This document shows, in pieces, positions 23,994 through 36,562 of a stretch of 64,000 nucleotides of DNA (within the stretch, counting starts at the first letter, position 1; each line of letters opens with the position of its first letter). This DNA comes from Symsagittifera roscoffensis (taxonomy: Eukaryota; Xenacoelomorpha; Acoela; Convolutidae). The notes beneath the pieces are model-generated. The model did not search any database. It saw nothing but the letters and a program-made list of their open reading frames with translations, and was not told the DNA's origin. A program made the translations under genes and the position numbers. The stretch spans positions 20,704,596 to 20,768,595 of the forward strand of contig NC_087067.1 in NCBI RefSeq assembly GCF_963678635.1, written 5' to 3'.

Positions 23994-25985
23994 ACAGAGG
24001 CGAAAGGGAGCTTCGCACCACTTGCGATACAACACGATCGTAAAAAAGCATGAGTCGGATAAAAAATGAAAAATGATGAAAACACTAGGAGAACCAAAAC
24101 TTTCGTATGTCTCGATGAAGGACACCTAGTGCTCAGCTAAAGCTGGAGGTAAATAATTGATATTTCTGAATTTGTTATACTGATGCGGGACGAAATGCGT
24201 AATTCTAAAAATTAGACTTTGCACAAAACCTTAGCTAACCTCATGCTAACCACTTGTTTCAAATACAGAGGCGAAGCGGAGCTTCGCACCATTTGCAATA
24301 CAAAATAATGATTAAAAAAGCTTGAGTCGAAAGAAAAGAAAAAAGTTGAAAAAAAAACTAGGTGAACCAAAGTTTTCTATAGCTGGTGGTACATATTTGA
24401 TAACTTTTGAATTTAATATACTGATGCCGGACAAAATACGTATTTTCAAAAATTAGACCTTTGCCCCTTGGTTATTTCTCTACTACAATAAGTGAGAGGA
24501 GTAAAAATTTTGGAACTTTCCGAAAGAACTAACCTTTCTCTCGCAAAAAAAATAAGGAATACCCACTTCTGCAGGAAAATTCTGCCAACCGCTTCTTTCG
24601 ATTGAATTTTTCATTCAGATTTGATAGGTTAGTTTTTAAGAAAATTCAAAAAGTTTCTAAAAAATGGTCATTATTCAAAAACTAGACTGTCCTAAATCGG
24701 TAACTTTTTTCTAGTAAGCGCAGGTCGTGGCTGGTAAAGCAGAGAAGATTCCCAAAATCGGGCTTCTCGATTGAACGCCAACCTGAGAATTGGCACGGTA
24801 ATTTTCAAATCGAGTAAAAAAAATTCCAAAAACGGTCTATTTTTCAACACTTTCACTTGTTTAAAGGCCATAACTTTTTTCTAAAAGAAACTGGGCGTAG
24901 CAAATTATAAGGGTAAGCTTCCAACAACCTGTTGGGTCGATTAAACCTATGATATCAGATTTGGCAGGATAGTTATCGAGAAAAGTCCAAAAAACGGTCA
25001 ACAAATAAAAAAATAGACATTTCCGAGAATCGAAATTTGAGATCAGCCGCTTCTGCAGAAGAGATTCACGCAACCTGTAATTTCGATTGAACCCAAAAAA
25101 ACTCATGTTTGGGAGGGTAGTTAGGCAAAAAGTTTCAAAATTGGTCGAAAAATAACAATTTTGACTTTTCCGAGAGCCATAACATCCGCGTTAGCAAAAG
25201 AGCTTCCCATAACCCGTTTTTTGGATTGAGCCCAAAATCTCGGATATGAGAGGGTATTTTTTGGTTAAATTTACAAAAATTAGATAAAAACGCTCAAAAA
25301 CTGAAAAAATTGACTTTTCCGAGGGCGATAATTTTTTGTGTAAAATAGTTGTGAGTGGCCCCGCTGATGCAGGGGAGCTTCCCATTACACGTTAATATAA
25401 TTGAATTCACAACCTCAGGTTTGGGATGTTAGTTTAAGAAAAAAAAGCTTCAAAAAACAGTAAAAAAAATCCAAAACTTGACTATTCCGAGGGCCATAAT
25501 TTAATCTGTAAAAAAAAATTGGACATAACCACTTATATCGGGGAGCTTCTCAAATCCGTTTTATTCAAAAAAAAACATCGAAACCAGAAAATCAGATTTG
25601 GTGGGTTAGTTTTTCGGAAAACGAAAAAAAAACTCAAGAAATATCGGTCAAGTATTCCCCCCACAGACCTTTTCGAAAGCTGTTAGCAAAAGGAAAAACA
25701 AAAAGAGACCAGGTGAGTATACAGGCACACAAGAATGAAGGAGGTCTTTCTATGAACACCCCTTTTGAAGATAGGTAGAGGATTGCAGAGAAAAAAAAAC
25801 AATTTTTTTGTAAAAAGTATGAAAATTTTCCAAAGCGCCTGAAAACAAAAACCCATACACTTTCATAATATCTGTTTTTCACACAGGAATTCTAGAAAAT
25901 CATGCCAAGCAAGACATTTGAAATTCAAATTAGCAACTGGACAAAACATACGAAGAGGCAACAAGGCCGACAATCTTTAAGCATG
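23994..25985 (+). repeat. Long dispersed repeat R2, copy 1
   Basis: It begins with a GCGAAAG..GCTTCGC hairpin and a block with GGACACCTAGTGCTCAGCTAAA. A second start lies at about 24268. From 24.55 to 25.65 kb about seven diverged units of roughly 145 bp follow, each with a phrase like TTTTCCGAGGGCCATAA. The end is a unique tail to 25985. The same parts occur in order at 38.54-39.28 and 41.23-41.55 kb. No protein is evident. Confidence 0.75.
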
Positions 25986-28005
25986 ATACTTGGGGTAAGC
26001 GGTCCATAAGAAAAGAACGAAAATTTGGTAGTTTTGTTACACCCGAACGGGTAAATTTGGAACAGAAGGCGACACTGAAATTTCTTTTCAGTGAAACTCC
26101 AACCTTGCCTATAAAAAGAAACATAAACCACCTGTTTAGTCATTTCTTTAGAATGAAAATCAATCATTCCACTGAAATCAATCAAATAGAAATTATTCGA
26201 ACCGTAATATGAAAACATTTTTACTGTTCTGACCACTTCCTAAAATGGGAAGGAACTATGAAGTAGGCAGAAGCGACCCTCAATTCTTTCTGTCGAAACT
26301 TTCCAACTTTGATCAAAACCTTTCAAGTGCTCAAAAACGTACCCAACAAGAAAGCTTGCAAGAGACTGAAAGTAGCCACATACTACAGTACTTCCCACTG
26401 ACTGCAAAAAATTCACATATATTTTTGATTTTTTGTTTATTACTTTACTTAGACTGCAGTGATCGTAAAAGTCTGTCATACTAGCACAGCAACCGACTAT
26501 ATATTTTTTACATCAGTAAATAATTCAGCCAACAAAGAAAAATCTAATAGCAAAACGATTTCTTGAAGAAAAAAAAACTTCATAAAAACTGAGTTCAACT
26601 CCTTATTACAGCATATTTTGATTAAGCAGACGTGCGTGCGTTTCTAGTCATTTCTGTTCGCCCAGAGAAAAGAAAATCGGTCAGCGAAAGAAAATATTCT
26701 TTTGTACGACATCATTTGCTTACATTTTTTACAAGCTATTATTAACTCTAATCTAAATCATAATTGTTTATTGCAACGGAAATGATAAAAAAATTTAAAA
26801 AGCCAAAATTGCGAAAGTAATCACATCGACGTTAATTGGAAACATTTCGTCACGAGTTTCGAACTCCAAAGAATTCCTAATTGGACGGAGACTTTCCTTA
26901 TTTCAGTTTTCAAGGCATCGAGAAAGAAATTCCCTCTAGAGCAGTAGGAGTAGCCACTTAAAAAGGTTGAAATTCCAATTAGACTTGCCAATTCAAAAAG
27001 AGCTCGATAGATTATAATTTGATAGCCCTCATTTGCTACAAAAGGCGTCTTTCTGATATTTAAAACGTAACTTGATAAGTTTAGGGTGAAGTTTAATAAA
27101 AGATCAAATCACAGGACCTTAAAAATACACCAAAACCAGTTTATAATAAGATAACCACTATTTTAGGCAAAATACGACAAAAAATTCTATGTGGGCTTTA
27201 GAAAAGAAAAGAAATAAATTATTATGGGTGACAGTTGACTACATAAGTAGCACTAAGACATATTCCGACTTCATCAACAGGAAAAACGCAAAAAAAAATA
27301 CAAAGAAAGGAATGATTTCGGCTGCTTTTTAAGTTTCTGGTCAATTTTTGCGCAGCGAGAGAAACACCACTCGCCTTCAAAATTCATATTTATTGACACT
27401 CATAAATATATGAAAGCAACGATAAAATAAATTTGAGAAAAACTCGGAGACCACGAGATTAGAACTCCGGTCTCTTCGACACACTCTGTTCCTCTGTAAT
27501 ATTGCAACCCACATTCTCAAGAATGCCAACCCAGGCAAAGTTTAACGAGTTTCAGATATCCAGATTCAGCTCATGCTGTTGAAACAACAAATAATCTTTG
27601 CACTTGAGCGTAGCACCGAAGCAAGATATGTTTTGAACAAAAATTGGTATCAGAAAATAACCCAAGCTGCGGTGGAAATTCTATCTTTTTTGATAGAATT
27701 TCCAGTAACTGAACAAAAAACCAACGAAAACCCTTGATCGAAACAGTTTACGTTACTTGGAAAGCAAGCTAGAACTTTTCTTACGGATATATAAGGATAT
27801 ATTGCAGGACGGCATTATGGTCTATTTCGCAGCTTGGTCCTTTTTCAGAAATTTAATACGTAGCAATGATTTAATTGAGAGTTCAAAAAACCAAAAAGCA
27901 AAAAAAAATTATTGAGAGATACTTTTCAAAGTTCACCCTATGGGAATTCACTCCACAACCCATACTCACATTATTTCCACAGTTACAAACTCAAATCTTC
28001 TTCAA
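25986..28005. other. No gene seen
   Basis: Short open frames only. A tRNA-like stretch on the minus strand near 27440-27515 (GGAGTTCTAATCTCG as a possible B box) is too poor to call. Confidence 0.5.
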
Positions 28006-28009
28006 ATTC

Positions 28010-28075
28010 GCGGGCGCGGAACTAGATATTAGCGGGCGCGGAACAACGCATTAGCGGGCGTGGAACTAGATATGC
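28010..28075. repeat. 22-bp GC-rich tandem repeat, three copies
   Basis: GCGGGCGCGGAAC starts at 28010 and 28032, and GCGGGCGTGGAAC at 28054, an exact 22-base period. It stands out in a very AT-rich stretch. Confidence 0.92.
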
Positions 28076-29229
28076 AAGCTTCGTGCCGCTTGATAAAAAA
28101 AGAAACATTTTGTTGTGAGATACCGCGAAATAGGGTCAGTTTGAACACAGGTTGAAATGACACAAAATAAGATGAAATACTATTTTGAAAGATGCCTGGA
28201 ACACGAAAAACCTGGAAAAGAAGCACAGATCTGAGTGATCATGGGCATCTTTAAGGCACTGACCATATTAGTTGCTTAACATATGCAGTTACCATCATAA
28301 ATATTACTTCCGAATATAACAGATTAGCAGAAACCAATAAACAGCCTCCCAGTAATTAAAGGAAAGCCGTGTAGGGATACCATTTTAACGCATCCCATTT
28401 CGGTAGAAGCTTTTGCCAGAATCAAATTATTTTAAAAACTACTTAATTTGCACCTCATATTTGAGTCTACAATGGCCTATCGCACAAAAAACATCGTTCT
28501 CGAAAACGTTGAAACTAGTTCTTCCAATCTTTCAATATTTCAGCGTCAAATAATGATGTCGACATTTCCAGTTAAATAAAAAGCTAATAAATCAATAGAC
28601 TGAAAATAGCAAATCATATTTTCGGATTTGAAAGAGATCTTTTAAACAACTCGTCAAAGACCAGATATATAATAAGGACAGCCGATTGCTGTGAAAGTAG
28701 CACATAATATTCCAACCAAAATGTCTTTTTTTTCTAAATAGTGTCGTTTATTTTTGCACATGGTGTGATGAAAGGATCTAAATGAAAGACAAGAACTTGC
28801 CCATATTGGATAATCATAGTAAAATAGTCAACAATCTCCGACAGTTTTTTTAAATAAAAGCAGTAAATATTAATTTTTTCGAAATTTCTTCCAATGAATT
28901 TAGCAGAAACTTAAGAATTTTTGAAAATATTTATTTTTAAGATAGCGCTAAAATTTTTTCCTTAACTAGTTTTACTGGGGCAAAGCTTACATTTTCAGTG
29001 CTTGAACAAAAGATTAACGGCTTATCCTTCTGATAAAATCCTGTTCGTTCGCTTTTTTCCGATCCAAATTAGACTAAAAAGCAAAATGCCAACCGGTTTT
29101 TCTCGAAACAGAAAAAACATTGATTTTTTTTGATGTCGATCAAATCACGACTGAAAAGTCTTTAAAATGATATAACACTCGAGCCCTAGTGATGCTTATT
29201 TGTGGTACCTGATGTTGCGAGGAAATCTA

Positions 29230-29750
29230 AATGAAAAATGAAATATAGCCAACTGACAGTTGGAAATGAGTAATGAACCCAAAGAAACTGAAGAAAAAAA
29301 CTGACTTGTTTTTTTTTCAAAAACCTTCAACTTTTGAATTTCGAAGAAAAAAATAGATGGCCTTCACGCTCTTTGAGTTTGTAAAACAATTTATGATGGA
29401 CACTTTTTTGTTAAAATTAACCCCTATTTGAGAAAAATGGATCAATAGACAACTTTTATTTCGCTGGGAATTTGATAATTAATTTCCATTTTCGAAATTA
29501 GAAGTCGACCACGTTTTTCGTGACCTTTACAATTTTGCTCTTCATTAGTGGAGTTTGCTTTCCTTTTAACAATGGAAATGCATTGAACTTAAAAAGAAAA
29601 CACGTCAAACCGCGAAAAATTGAGCATGAATAAATTTTATACTTTTTCCTGAAAAAAAAAAACAAAAAAAATCAGCAAGACTTCACTACTTTCATTACTC
29701 TTAAACAATCTAAATCAACCGAAGACAAAGTTCCTTCTCATTTTCACTGG
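29230..29750. repeat. Dispersed repeat family with a CACG..CGTG core, copy 2
   Basis: It shares AGCCAACTGACAGTTGGAAA, GAATTTCGAAGAAAAAAATA and CACGTTTTTCGTGACCTTTA with 32.19-32.6 kb, and weaker blocks with 14.1-14.75 kb. CCAACTGACAGTTGG is itself palindromic. Confidence 0.72.
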
Positions 29751-29759
29751 TCGAAACAA

Positions 29760-32090
29760 AAAGTCAAAATCTAGAGCCACTTGTTTGAGAAAAAATGCAC
29801 GTAAAATATATCTCCCTTCTTTGAGATCTGCTTTCATTTTCTGTATTTTATGGAAGGGCGGCATTAGGTTTTTCAAAAGGATGCCAATAGGTCGATCTGC
29901 CTAGATATGAAGTCTCAATTAAAGGTTCCAATTTGCAACAGAACTCTCCAATTCAGCTCAAAGTTAATTCAAATTTTACCATCAAGCTTTCATTTCATTC
30001 ATAAGCCCCAATGAACCCAAATCTATCATAGACATACAGGAGGCAGTTGAGCCCTGAGAAGATTCATATCATTAAGGCATCAATTAACCCCCTCAATGAA
30101 AAGCAAAACCTTGTTCACTTAGTGGAAAACCTTTCTTTCGCCTAGAGATTATGACACTGTTAACCCCAAAAACGCATCTAGATAAGAATGGTCACCCGAA
30201 ACGATGCTACTAGATGCCGTTATCAGGTACAACCCTTGCAGAAACATAATTAGTCTTGCAAGAGCAACAAAAAATATTTCTTCTTTTAAACCATTTTTGA
30301 ACATCAATTCGATCATTCATGCATGCTCAATTTGAACCAAGACAAGAGCCAGAAAAAGTTCCCTAAAAAATTTTTTTTTGCTAAAATGTTGATATGGAAA
30401 TATTTAAAAAAACTGTTGAAATTTTCCCCCGTACAAACTCCCTGTTAACACTTTTCTGTCGAAAACATGTAAGAGCGTAATTGAATTGAAGCAGCTTTAT
30501 GCATAAGTCAATTGAGCAGAAAACAAATTCAGTAAAGAGTTTTTGAAGTAACAATTGTATCGTTAGAATTCTTAAATGCCGGACTCAACTACTTTGGCTT
30601 CCAGCATCCAGCCGGGTGCGCTTCGAGTCGTTAAGAGTTAATCCATACATGACCATCCATGAAACAATTTCGTCTCGATCAATTTGGTTTATTTTGAAAA
30701 TGGCCAGGAGAAAAATTCGCAAATTTAAATCCTTTGCTTTCACAGGAAATTAAGCGTGTTTAAATTATTTCTTGAAAATGATTATATAAATCAATATGAT
30801 ATATTTCACGTTACAGCAAACTTAATAAAAGATTTCACTTAAGGGAACAGTTGAGAGAAATATATGCATGTTCCGATGTTCGCCATAATATTTTAGATTT
30901 TTCAATAAATTTTTCATTAGTATAGTTGCTAAGCATCTATTGAATATGATTGCAACAAATCGAATAAATCCAACTAGATTGCTACAGTAACAAAACTTCC
31001 TCCCTCTTCTTAAGGCACCAGGAAAAGGAAAACAACTAAAACTATGGCAAAAATTTATAAAAAAAAAACTTAACTTCGAAGCTTCTCAATTGAAGATTTA
31101 GAAAAACATAGCAAGACACGAACTGAACAAAAATGATGCCCACCCCCGTAAACATCATCTGGCTCAAGGTTTTCGATTGATACAAAAATGGACATGCGAA
31201 TTAATTAGCTCATTCTAAAAGTATTTGGTCTTTACAATAATTTCCGTTTTTTCTTTTGGTCACCGCTGGAAAAGAATGCATCATACTGAAATATACATTT
31301 TAACTAAACTATATTCAAATTCCAAACTTGATCTAAAACAAAAACAAGCCTGCTCATATCGTGGCATCGTCCCGAATGTTCCCTCTGCCCATTAAGGTCT
31401 AAGGAATAAGTCATATTTTGGAGAAATTCATAAATTTATAAAGATTCGAAAAAAAAAATTGCTATTTTTGTGAAAACGTTCCCCAAATGTTATTTAAAAC
31501 ACGAAGCTATGTAACTCGCGTCTGGCAATGTATTAACCATTCCAAATAATTTGCCTTAAAAAATTGGAAAAATTTCTGAGCTGGATTAAATCGTCGCTTA
31601 CGCTTAAACAACACAGAATATATCGCCCGTTAATTATCCCAAATTAGCTATTTTCAGCCGCCATAATTATATTAGACAAAAAACTGGGTTCCCGACACGA
31701 ATCGCTTTCAGATTTTTATGTCGAATTTTTTTCGAAAATGTCGGAAAAGCAAGATCTATGAAAATGAACAAAACTAGTATAAAAACATGCCAAAACAATA
31801 AAATATGAAATTAACATCGGAAGAAAACTTGGCAAGCGGTTACAAAGCGGAAAACAGCTCAGCATAAACCAATAAAGCCAAAAAGATACATTTCAAAAAG
31901 ACTTAAAACAGTTTTCAAGTCACCCTACCGCCTCAAACCACACCACACACGCATGCAATTTTTTTGCGCTCGTCAAACGACCTATTACGAGGCAACTTAA
32001 CCGATATAATATAGGTCGAACCTATTAGACCGAAAAAACTGAACCGACCAAAAAACGAGACGAATTTTTATACGGCTAACACACTTTGTA
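29760..32090. other. No gene seen
   Basis: AT-rich sequence without usable open frames or clear repeats beyond short A/T runs. Confidence 0.55.
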
Positions 32091-32103
32091 TCAATTAATC
32101 TAT

Positions 32104-32665
32104 ATCCTGACAGAGGTGAAGCGTAGTTTCGCACCAATTGAGATACAACTAAAACCTCGCATTATAAATATGTGAATCGAAAAATGTACGAAAAACGAAA
32201 ACAAAGCCAACTGACAGTTGGAAAAGAGTTATGAATGCATGGAAAGTAAAAAAAAAACTGATTTGTTTTTTGGAAAACCGTCGACTACTGAATTTCGAAG
32301 AAAAAAATAGATGGCCTCAAAGCTCTTTGAATTTCTGGGAACAATTTATACTCGACACTTTTTTGATAAAATTGACCTCTGAAATTTAATTTCAAGTTTC
32401 GAAAACAGAAGTCGATCACGTTTTTCGTGACCTTTACAGTTTTGCTGGTCGATAGTTTGCCTCCTTTTAATTTAAAAAAATATGGAAAGAACTGAACAAT
32501 AAATCGATATTCAAACCGCGTAAAATCAAATTTGAGCCGTGAAGACTTTTCCTGGAAAAAAAGAAAAAATCATATAAACCTATATAAGAGTACTCACTAC
32601 GTTCATTACTCTTAAAAAATTTTGAACACAGAGGCAACGCTGAGCTTCGCACCTGTTGCGATAAA
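32104..32665. repeat. Repeat cluster: GCGAAGC-type head and CACG..CGTG family, copy 3
   Basis: A worn head, GAGGTGAAGCGTAGTTTCGC, lies at 32112. The block shared with 29.2 kb runs at 32.19-32.6. Another head, GAGGCAACGCTGAGCTTCGC, lies at 32630. Confidence 0.62.
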
Positions 32666-32969
32666 AAATGAAGGAAAAAACCTGCACTTTACAGGGAGCT
32701 TTTGGAAAGCTAGAAAGAAGCCAAATTTCCAAAAAAAAAGTTCCTTTCTGCCGAACTAAGCCGACAACCCATAATCCAAAAATTTTCAATTTGTTGAAAA
32801 AAACACGCCTTGATTGTAATCGAACTCCCGGGCATCGTCGTATAAGCATGGGTGTTTCTTGGAAAGTACCTTGGAAACATTCTCAACCTTCAAAGAAAGT
32901 CGGGATACAAAAACTAAGCCGAATAAAATAAACAGACAGACACTAGTCATAAAAGCAAAAAAATGTCGC

Positions 32970-33045
32970 GGTCGAAAATCGAACTGAAAGCGTTTGCCGG
33001 CTCAAGCAGCAGTTATACTACCTCTACGCCAGTTGCCCCGGATGG
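32970..33045 (-). repeat. tRNA-like sequence
   Basis: The minus strand reads CCGGGGCAACTGGCGTAGAG (acceptor and A box TGGCGTAGAGG) and later TTTCAGTTCGATTTTCG (B-box-like). At about 76 bases it is of tRNA length, but the arms do not all pair. It is a tRNA pseudogene or SINE head. Confidence 0.4.
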
Positions 33046-34665
33046 TTGATTGAATTTGAATACATAAAGACCATGCGGTATCAAAGCCGGAAAAACCTGA
33101 GTAGAAACCCTGCAAGCCGAAAAAATCAAAAATATTTCAAGTCCCCCTTTTACTGAGAAAACACACACATACACAAACTTTTTTCAGCCATCAACCGACG
33201 CAGCAAAAGGCCACTAATTCGATAACAATAAACCGAAACCATTTAAATTGAAAAACCAGATTAAAAAAATGACTGAATGGATAGAAGTTTAAAAAAAAAC
33301 TTCTTGTTAACTTGAAAACTACAAGAATTTAATATAAATGCCCCAGTTCACGTTTATTAAAAACGTTGAAAAAGCATTGGTAATCATTTACTAAGCGGCA
33401 ACCAAGCCGACAAAACTTGAATCGACACCCGTTATGCAAAACCAAAACTGACGTCACATGCAAGAAAAAATACTGCCTTCCCAGCTTTGATTTTCGAAAT
33501 TTACCATAGCCTGAAACCATAAAATCCAAAACAAAAAGGGTTGATAAAATTACAAATATTTTCAATTCTGATAGAGTTATTTTTTGATTTAATAAATTCT
33601 AAGACTTGAGATGTCGGCCGATGAAAAACCATACCAGATATTATAAATTGCCTATATAAAAATTATAAAATAGTTATAATATAAATATTACAAATATAAA
33701 TATTATAAAACGGAAACGAGCCAACTAAAAATTGGATTAAAACTACAAATATGAAATGATTCACCAATTTTCAATAATTTTAATTGAAAAAACTGATTAC
33801 TACACAATATGAACCTCAGTAGTTTTATTTACATTTTTAAGAACTTGAGCATGTCCGCCTGCGCGTGACTCTTCAAGAATTTGGACATGTCAGGATACAA
33901 ACGATTGTAGGAAAGTTGTTTACAGGAAAAACAAACGTCTAGTTCCCGGTTACAAGACACTTGCTCTCGCAAGTGTTAAAAGTGGCTAATTAATTTTTCT
34001 ATAGAAAAAAAAACATGAACATGCTATTCCAAGCACAAATATTCTATCCCTTCTTCAGAAGTCGAAACAACAACTGGGTAAAATGCACTTTTGTAAACTG
34101 CTTGAGAAGCGAAATGAAACCTACTATAATGATTTTTTAAAACAAATTAGAAAGCTCGGTTTGGTTCAAATCAACGGTATGGAAAAACACGTTTTTCACT
34201 GAATGCACTCAAAGAATCCTAAAACATAATCTTATTTTAAGACTTTCCGCCATTCTTGTAAAGTTAATTTTGACTTAGTTTATATTTCTTATCGTAAAAT
34301 ATGAACGATCATCTACATAATTAAATATGGTCTTTTTTAAAACAAAAAACGGGCCTTTAAACAGACTACATACAGAATCGATCAAAAACATCAGACAAAC
34401 TTTTGGGAACATGTGATTCAGATTTGATCTCGAAAAAAACTCAGAATACAACCAGAATGAACAAAAGAGGTTAATTAGGACTATTTATCTTTGAGGGAAA
34501 GGACTGCTATTGTGCCTCTTGAGTTATTTTGATCTGGTGTTACGACGGAAAAAAATCGCAATGTGAGCAAGTTAAAATTATATATGCGATGAGAAAATAA
34601 TTTTAAAAATATAAACTAACTTCATCTTATACACCAAATTACGCATTCGCAGTATTCAATAAAGT

Positions 34666-34671
34666 TTTATT
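34666..34671 (-). promoter_or_regulatory. Poly(A) signal AATAAA overlapping the GPCR stop codon
   Basis: The minus strand reads ATATAAATAAAACTTTATTG. The stop TAA (34673-34671) shares one base with AATAAA, so the 3' UTR may be only a few dozen bases. A different signal further on cannot be excluded. Confidence 0.55.
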
Positions 34672-35753
34672 TATATCTCGACATCCAATTTGACTTGTTG
34701 TTGTGTAACAATGTGAGACAACTTTTGAGACGCACTCAATCGTCTACCAAGTTTCGTACGGAGAAATCTCGTTTTGAAAGACAGCTTGAAAGCTTTGTTC
34801 ATTCGATAGTAGATAACAAAATTCATGCAGACGCTGACATAGAAAAGGTAGTTGCAGAAATGGTACAAAACCAGGTCTAGTATGGCCTCGCGAGGCTTCA
34901 ATGCGTGGTCGGCGACTATTATCGGGACAAACGTTAGAAAATAGAGAATAGTGACGATGAACAGCATTTTACATGCACCCAAATGCGAGAAAAATGTCAC
35001 TCCTGCTTGTTGCACAGTACTCTTTCGCGAATCATGGCTGCTCTGCTTGGCGGCAACTGAATGCTGCTGTTGGATTGCGGAGCGTTGGGAGACCACGATT
35101 CCTATTATGATTCCATAGCATATCAGCACAACGGCGCCAGGCATGAACGCGTTTAGAACCATTCCAATGTAGTACATCGATAAGTTAGCATCCGGAGGGA
35201 CGGCCCAGCAAATTCCAGAATCAATATCTGGACCACCGCGCCAACCGTAGAAGGAAAACTGAATCACTGGAAGTACCGAAGCCAGCACTGTTATAGTGAC
35301 AAAGGATATCCAAAAATTGAAGGTAGTCGCCAATCGGCTGTAAGAAAAGGGACTCGCAATAGAAAACACTCTGTCTAGGGCGCAAAGCGTAATGGTAAGA
35401 GCTTTGAAGTTTTGTAAATATAGGTTCATGAAACCTTGTATATCACAAAGAACAGATTGACCCCAGGGAATTTCATGCGCTACTACTGTATAAATACTGG
35501 GAAAGAGGAAAAACTGCGCGGTCAAAAAATCGATACTTGTAAGAGTAACCATCAAATATCCAGACACCTCTCGCAGACGAACGGTTTGATTGAACAGCAA
35601 AAATATGAGAATAGTGCTAATTAAAGTCAAGAACCAGATAAGAAAGAAAACCGAAGCGTCGAAAAAACGCAATGCAAATTGAACTTCTTCGAAATTACCT
35701 GGGAAAGTAGAATTTTCTTGACTATTATTAACACTTAATTCATGAAGTTCCAT
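34671..35753 (-). CDS. Rhodopsin-family G protein-coupled receptor, single exon
   Basis: The protein has 360 residues and seven hydrophobic segments at about 33-54, 66-90, 103-126, 146-169, 192-221, 262-281 and 290-316. N-glycosylation sites are at N9 and N14. C103 at the top of helix 3 can pair with C182 in loop 2. Helix 2 has D75 in LTSID. The DRY motif is DRV (127-129), followed by FSIASPF. Helix 6 has TFVP instead of CWxP, and helix 7 has NFVIYY instead of NPxxY. These changes are seen in divergent invertebrate peptide or orphan receptors, and the ligand cannot be told. The tail is Lys/Arg-rich. No intron is needed. Confidence 0.92.
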   Translation of the reverse strand: MELHELSVNNSQENSTFPGNFEEVQFALRFFDASVFFLIWFLTLISTILIFLLFNQTVRLREVSGYLMVTLTSIDFLTAQFFLFPSIYTVVAHEIPWGQSVLCDIQGFMNLYLQNFKALTITLCALDRVFSIASPFSYSRLATTFNFWISFVTITVLASVLPVIQFSFYGWRGGPDIDSGICWAVPPDANLSMYYIGMVLNAFMPGAVVLICYGIIIGIVVSQRSAIQQQHSVAAKQSSHDSRKSTVQQAGVTFFSHLGACKMLFIVTILYFLTFVPIIVADHALKPREAILDLVLYHFCNYLFYVSVCMNFVIYYRMNKAFKLSFKTRFLRTKLGRRLSASQKLSHIVTQQQVKLDVEI

Positions 35754-36377
35754 TGTTGTGTAGCAAATTTATGGAGGTTTCAAATACGAATTCCGCAAGA
35801 GTAAATTGCAACTTTTTTCAGATTAAGCAGAAATAAACTTACGCCAGATGATACCACAATTGACAAATATTTTCACAATAGAATTGCAGATCAAAGCAAT
35901 TTTTATTAAAGCAAAATAATTTTGCATTTGAAAAAGGAACCTAAGTTAGCCGTCTATTTGACAAAACTCAAATATAAACAAATTTAAACGGGCTCAAAAT
36001 ATTACAAACTACGTTATTTATTTTCGACCAATAGGAATATTTTCTCCCGTTCGATTATCTTTGGGATACGCCAATGAAACTATGAACAAATTACAGCCCA
36101 AAACTAAGCCAGGATTACCATAAACACCAATCAAAACTGAACTCCGCGCAGAAAAAGAATATTGAACTGAAAAAAGATGCGCAAGCATTTTTTAAACAAA
36201 TTCACGGGGAAATAATGATGTTTCATTTATCACTTTTAGTATTAACATATTTTCTACAGGTACTTGAAACAGTGAAGGCAAAAAATTAACGACGATTGAG
36301 TAGTTCGAAGGCAATTTTGATCAATTTTATGAACTGATGGAAGGATCTATCGCGTCAATTCACAATTTAATTAAGTG

Positions 36378-36562
36378 CTAAGACGTCAATTAGAATGAGG
36401 GAAAACGCTTAGTGTGCAAGCAGCACAAAAATGCGACCACCGAGTTTTCGCTATGTCATCCGCTTCCTCAATGTGGGAACTACTATGGCAAAACTGATGA
36501 CCCAAACTCGCCGAGGAAACTAGGACACTGTCGGCAGTTGCGCGCAGGGATAAATAAAAAAA
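36378..36562 (+). other. Possible Cys-containing exon, unrecognised
   Basis: After a TCAATTAG acceptor-like site the frame reads about 58 residues with cysteines in VCKQHK, FSLCHPLPQCGNYYGK and GHCRQL, then a stop. Composition is unlike the AT-rich surroundings. No family is recognised and no partner exon was found. It could be part of a secreted Cys-rich protein gene or noise. Confidence 0.25.

Noticed and set aside
27440..27515. A tRNA gene on the minus strand
   Set aside because: There is only a doubtful B box. The acceptor stem and the anticodon arm do not pair.
33329..33565. A secreted-peptide-like frame on the minus strand starting with a hydrophobic stretch
   Set aside because: The start codon is TTG, there is no ATG upstream in frame and no splice site fits. 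Hydrophobic AT-rich frames arise easily here.
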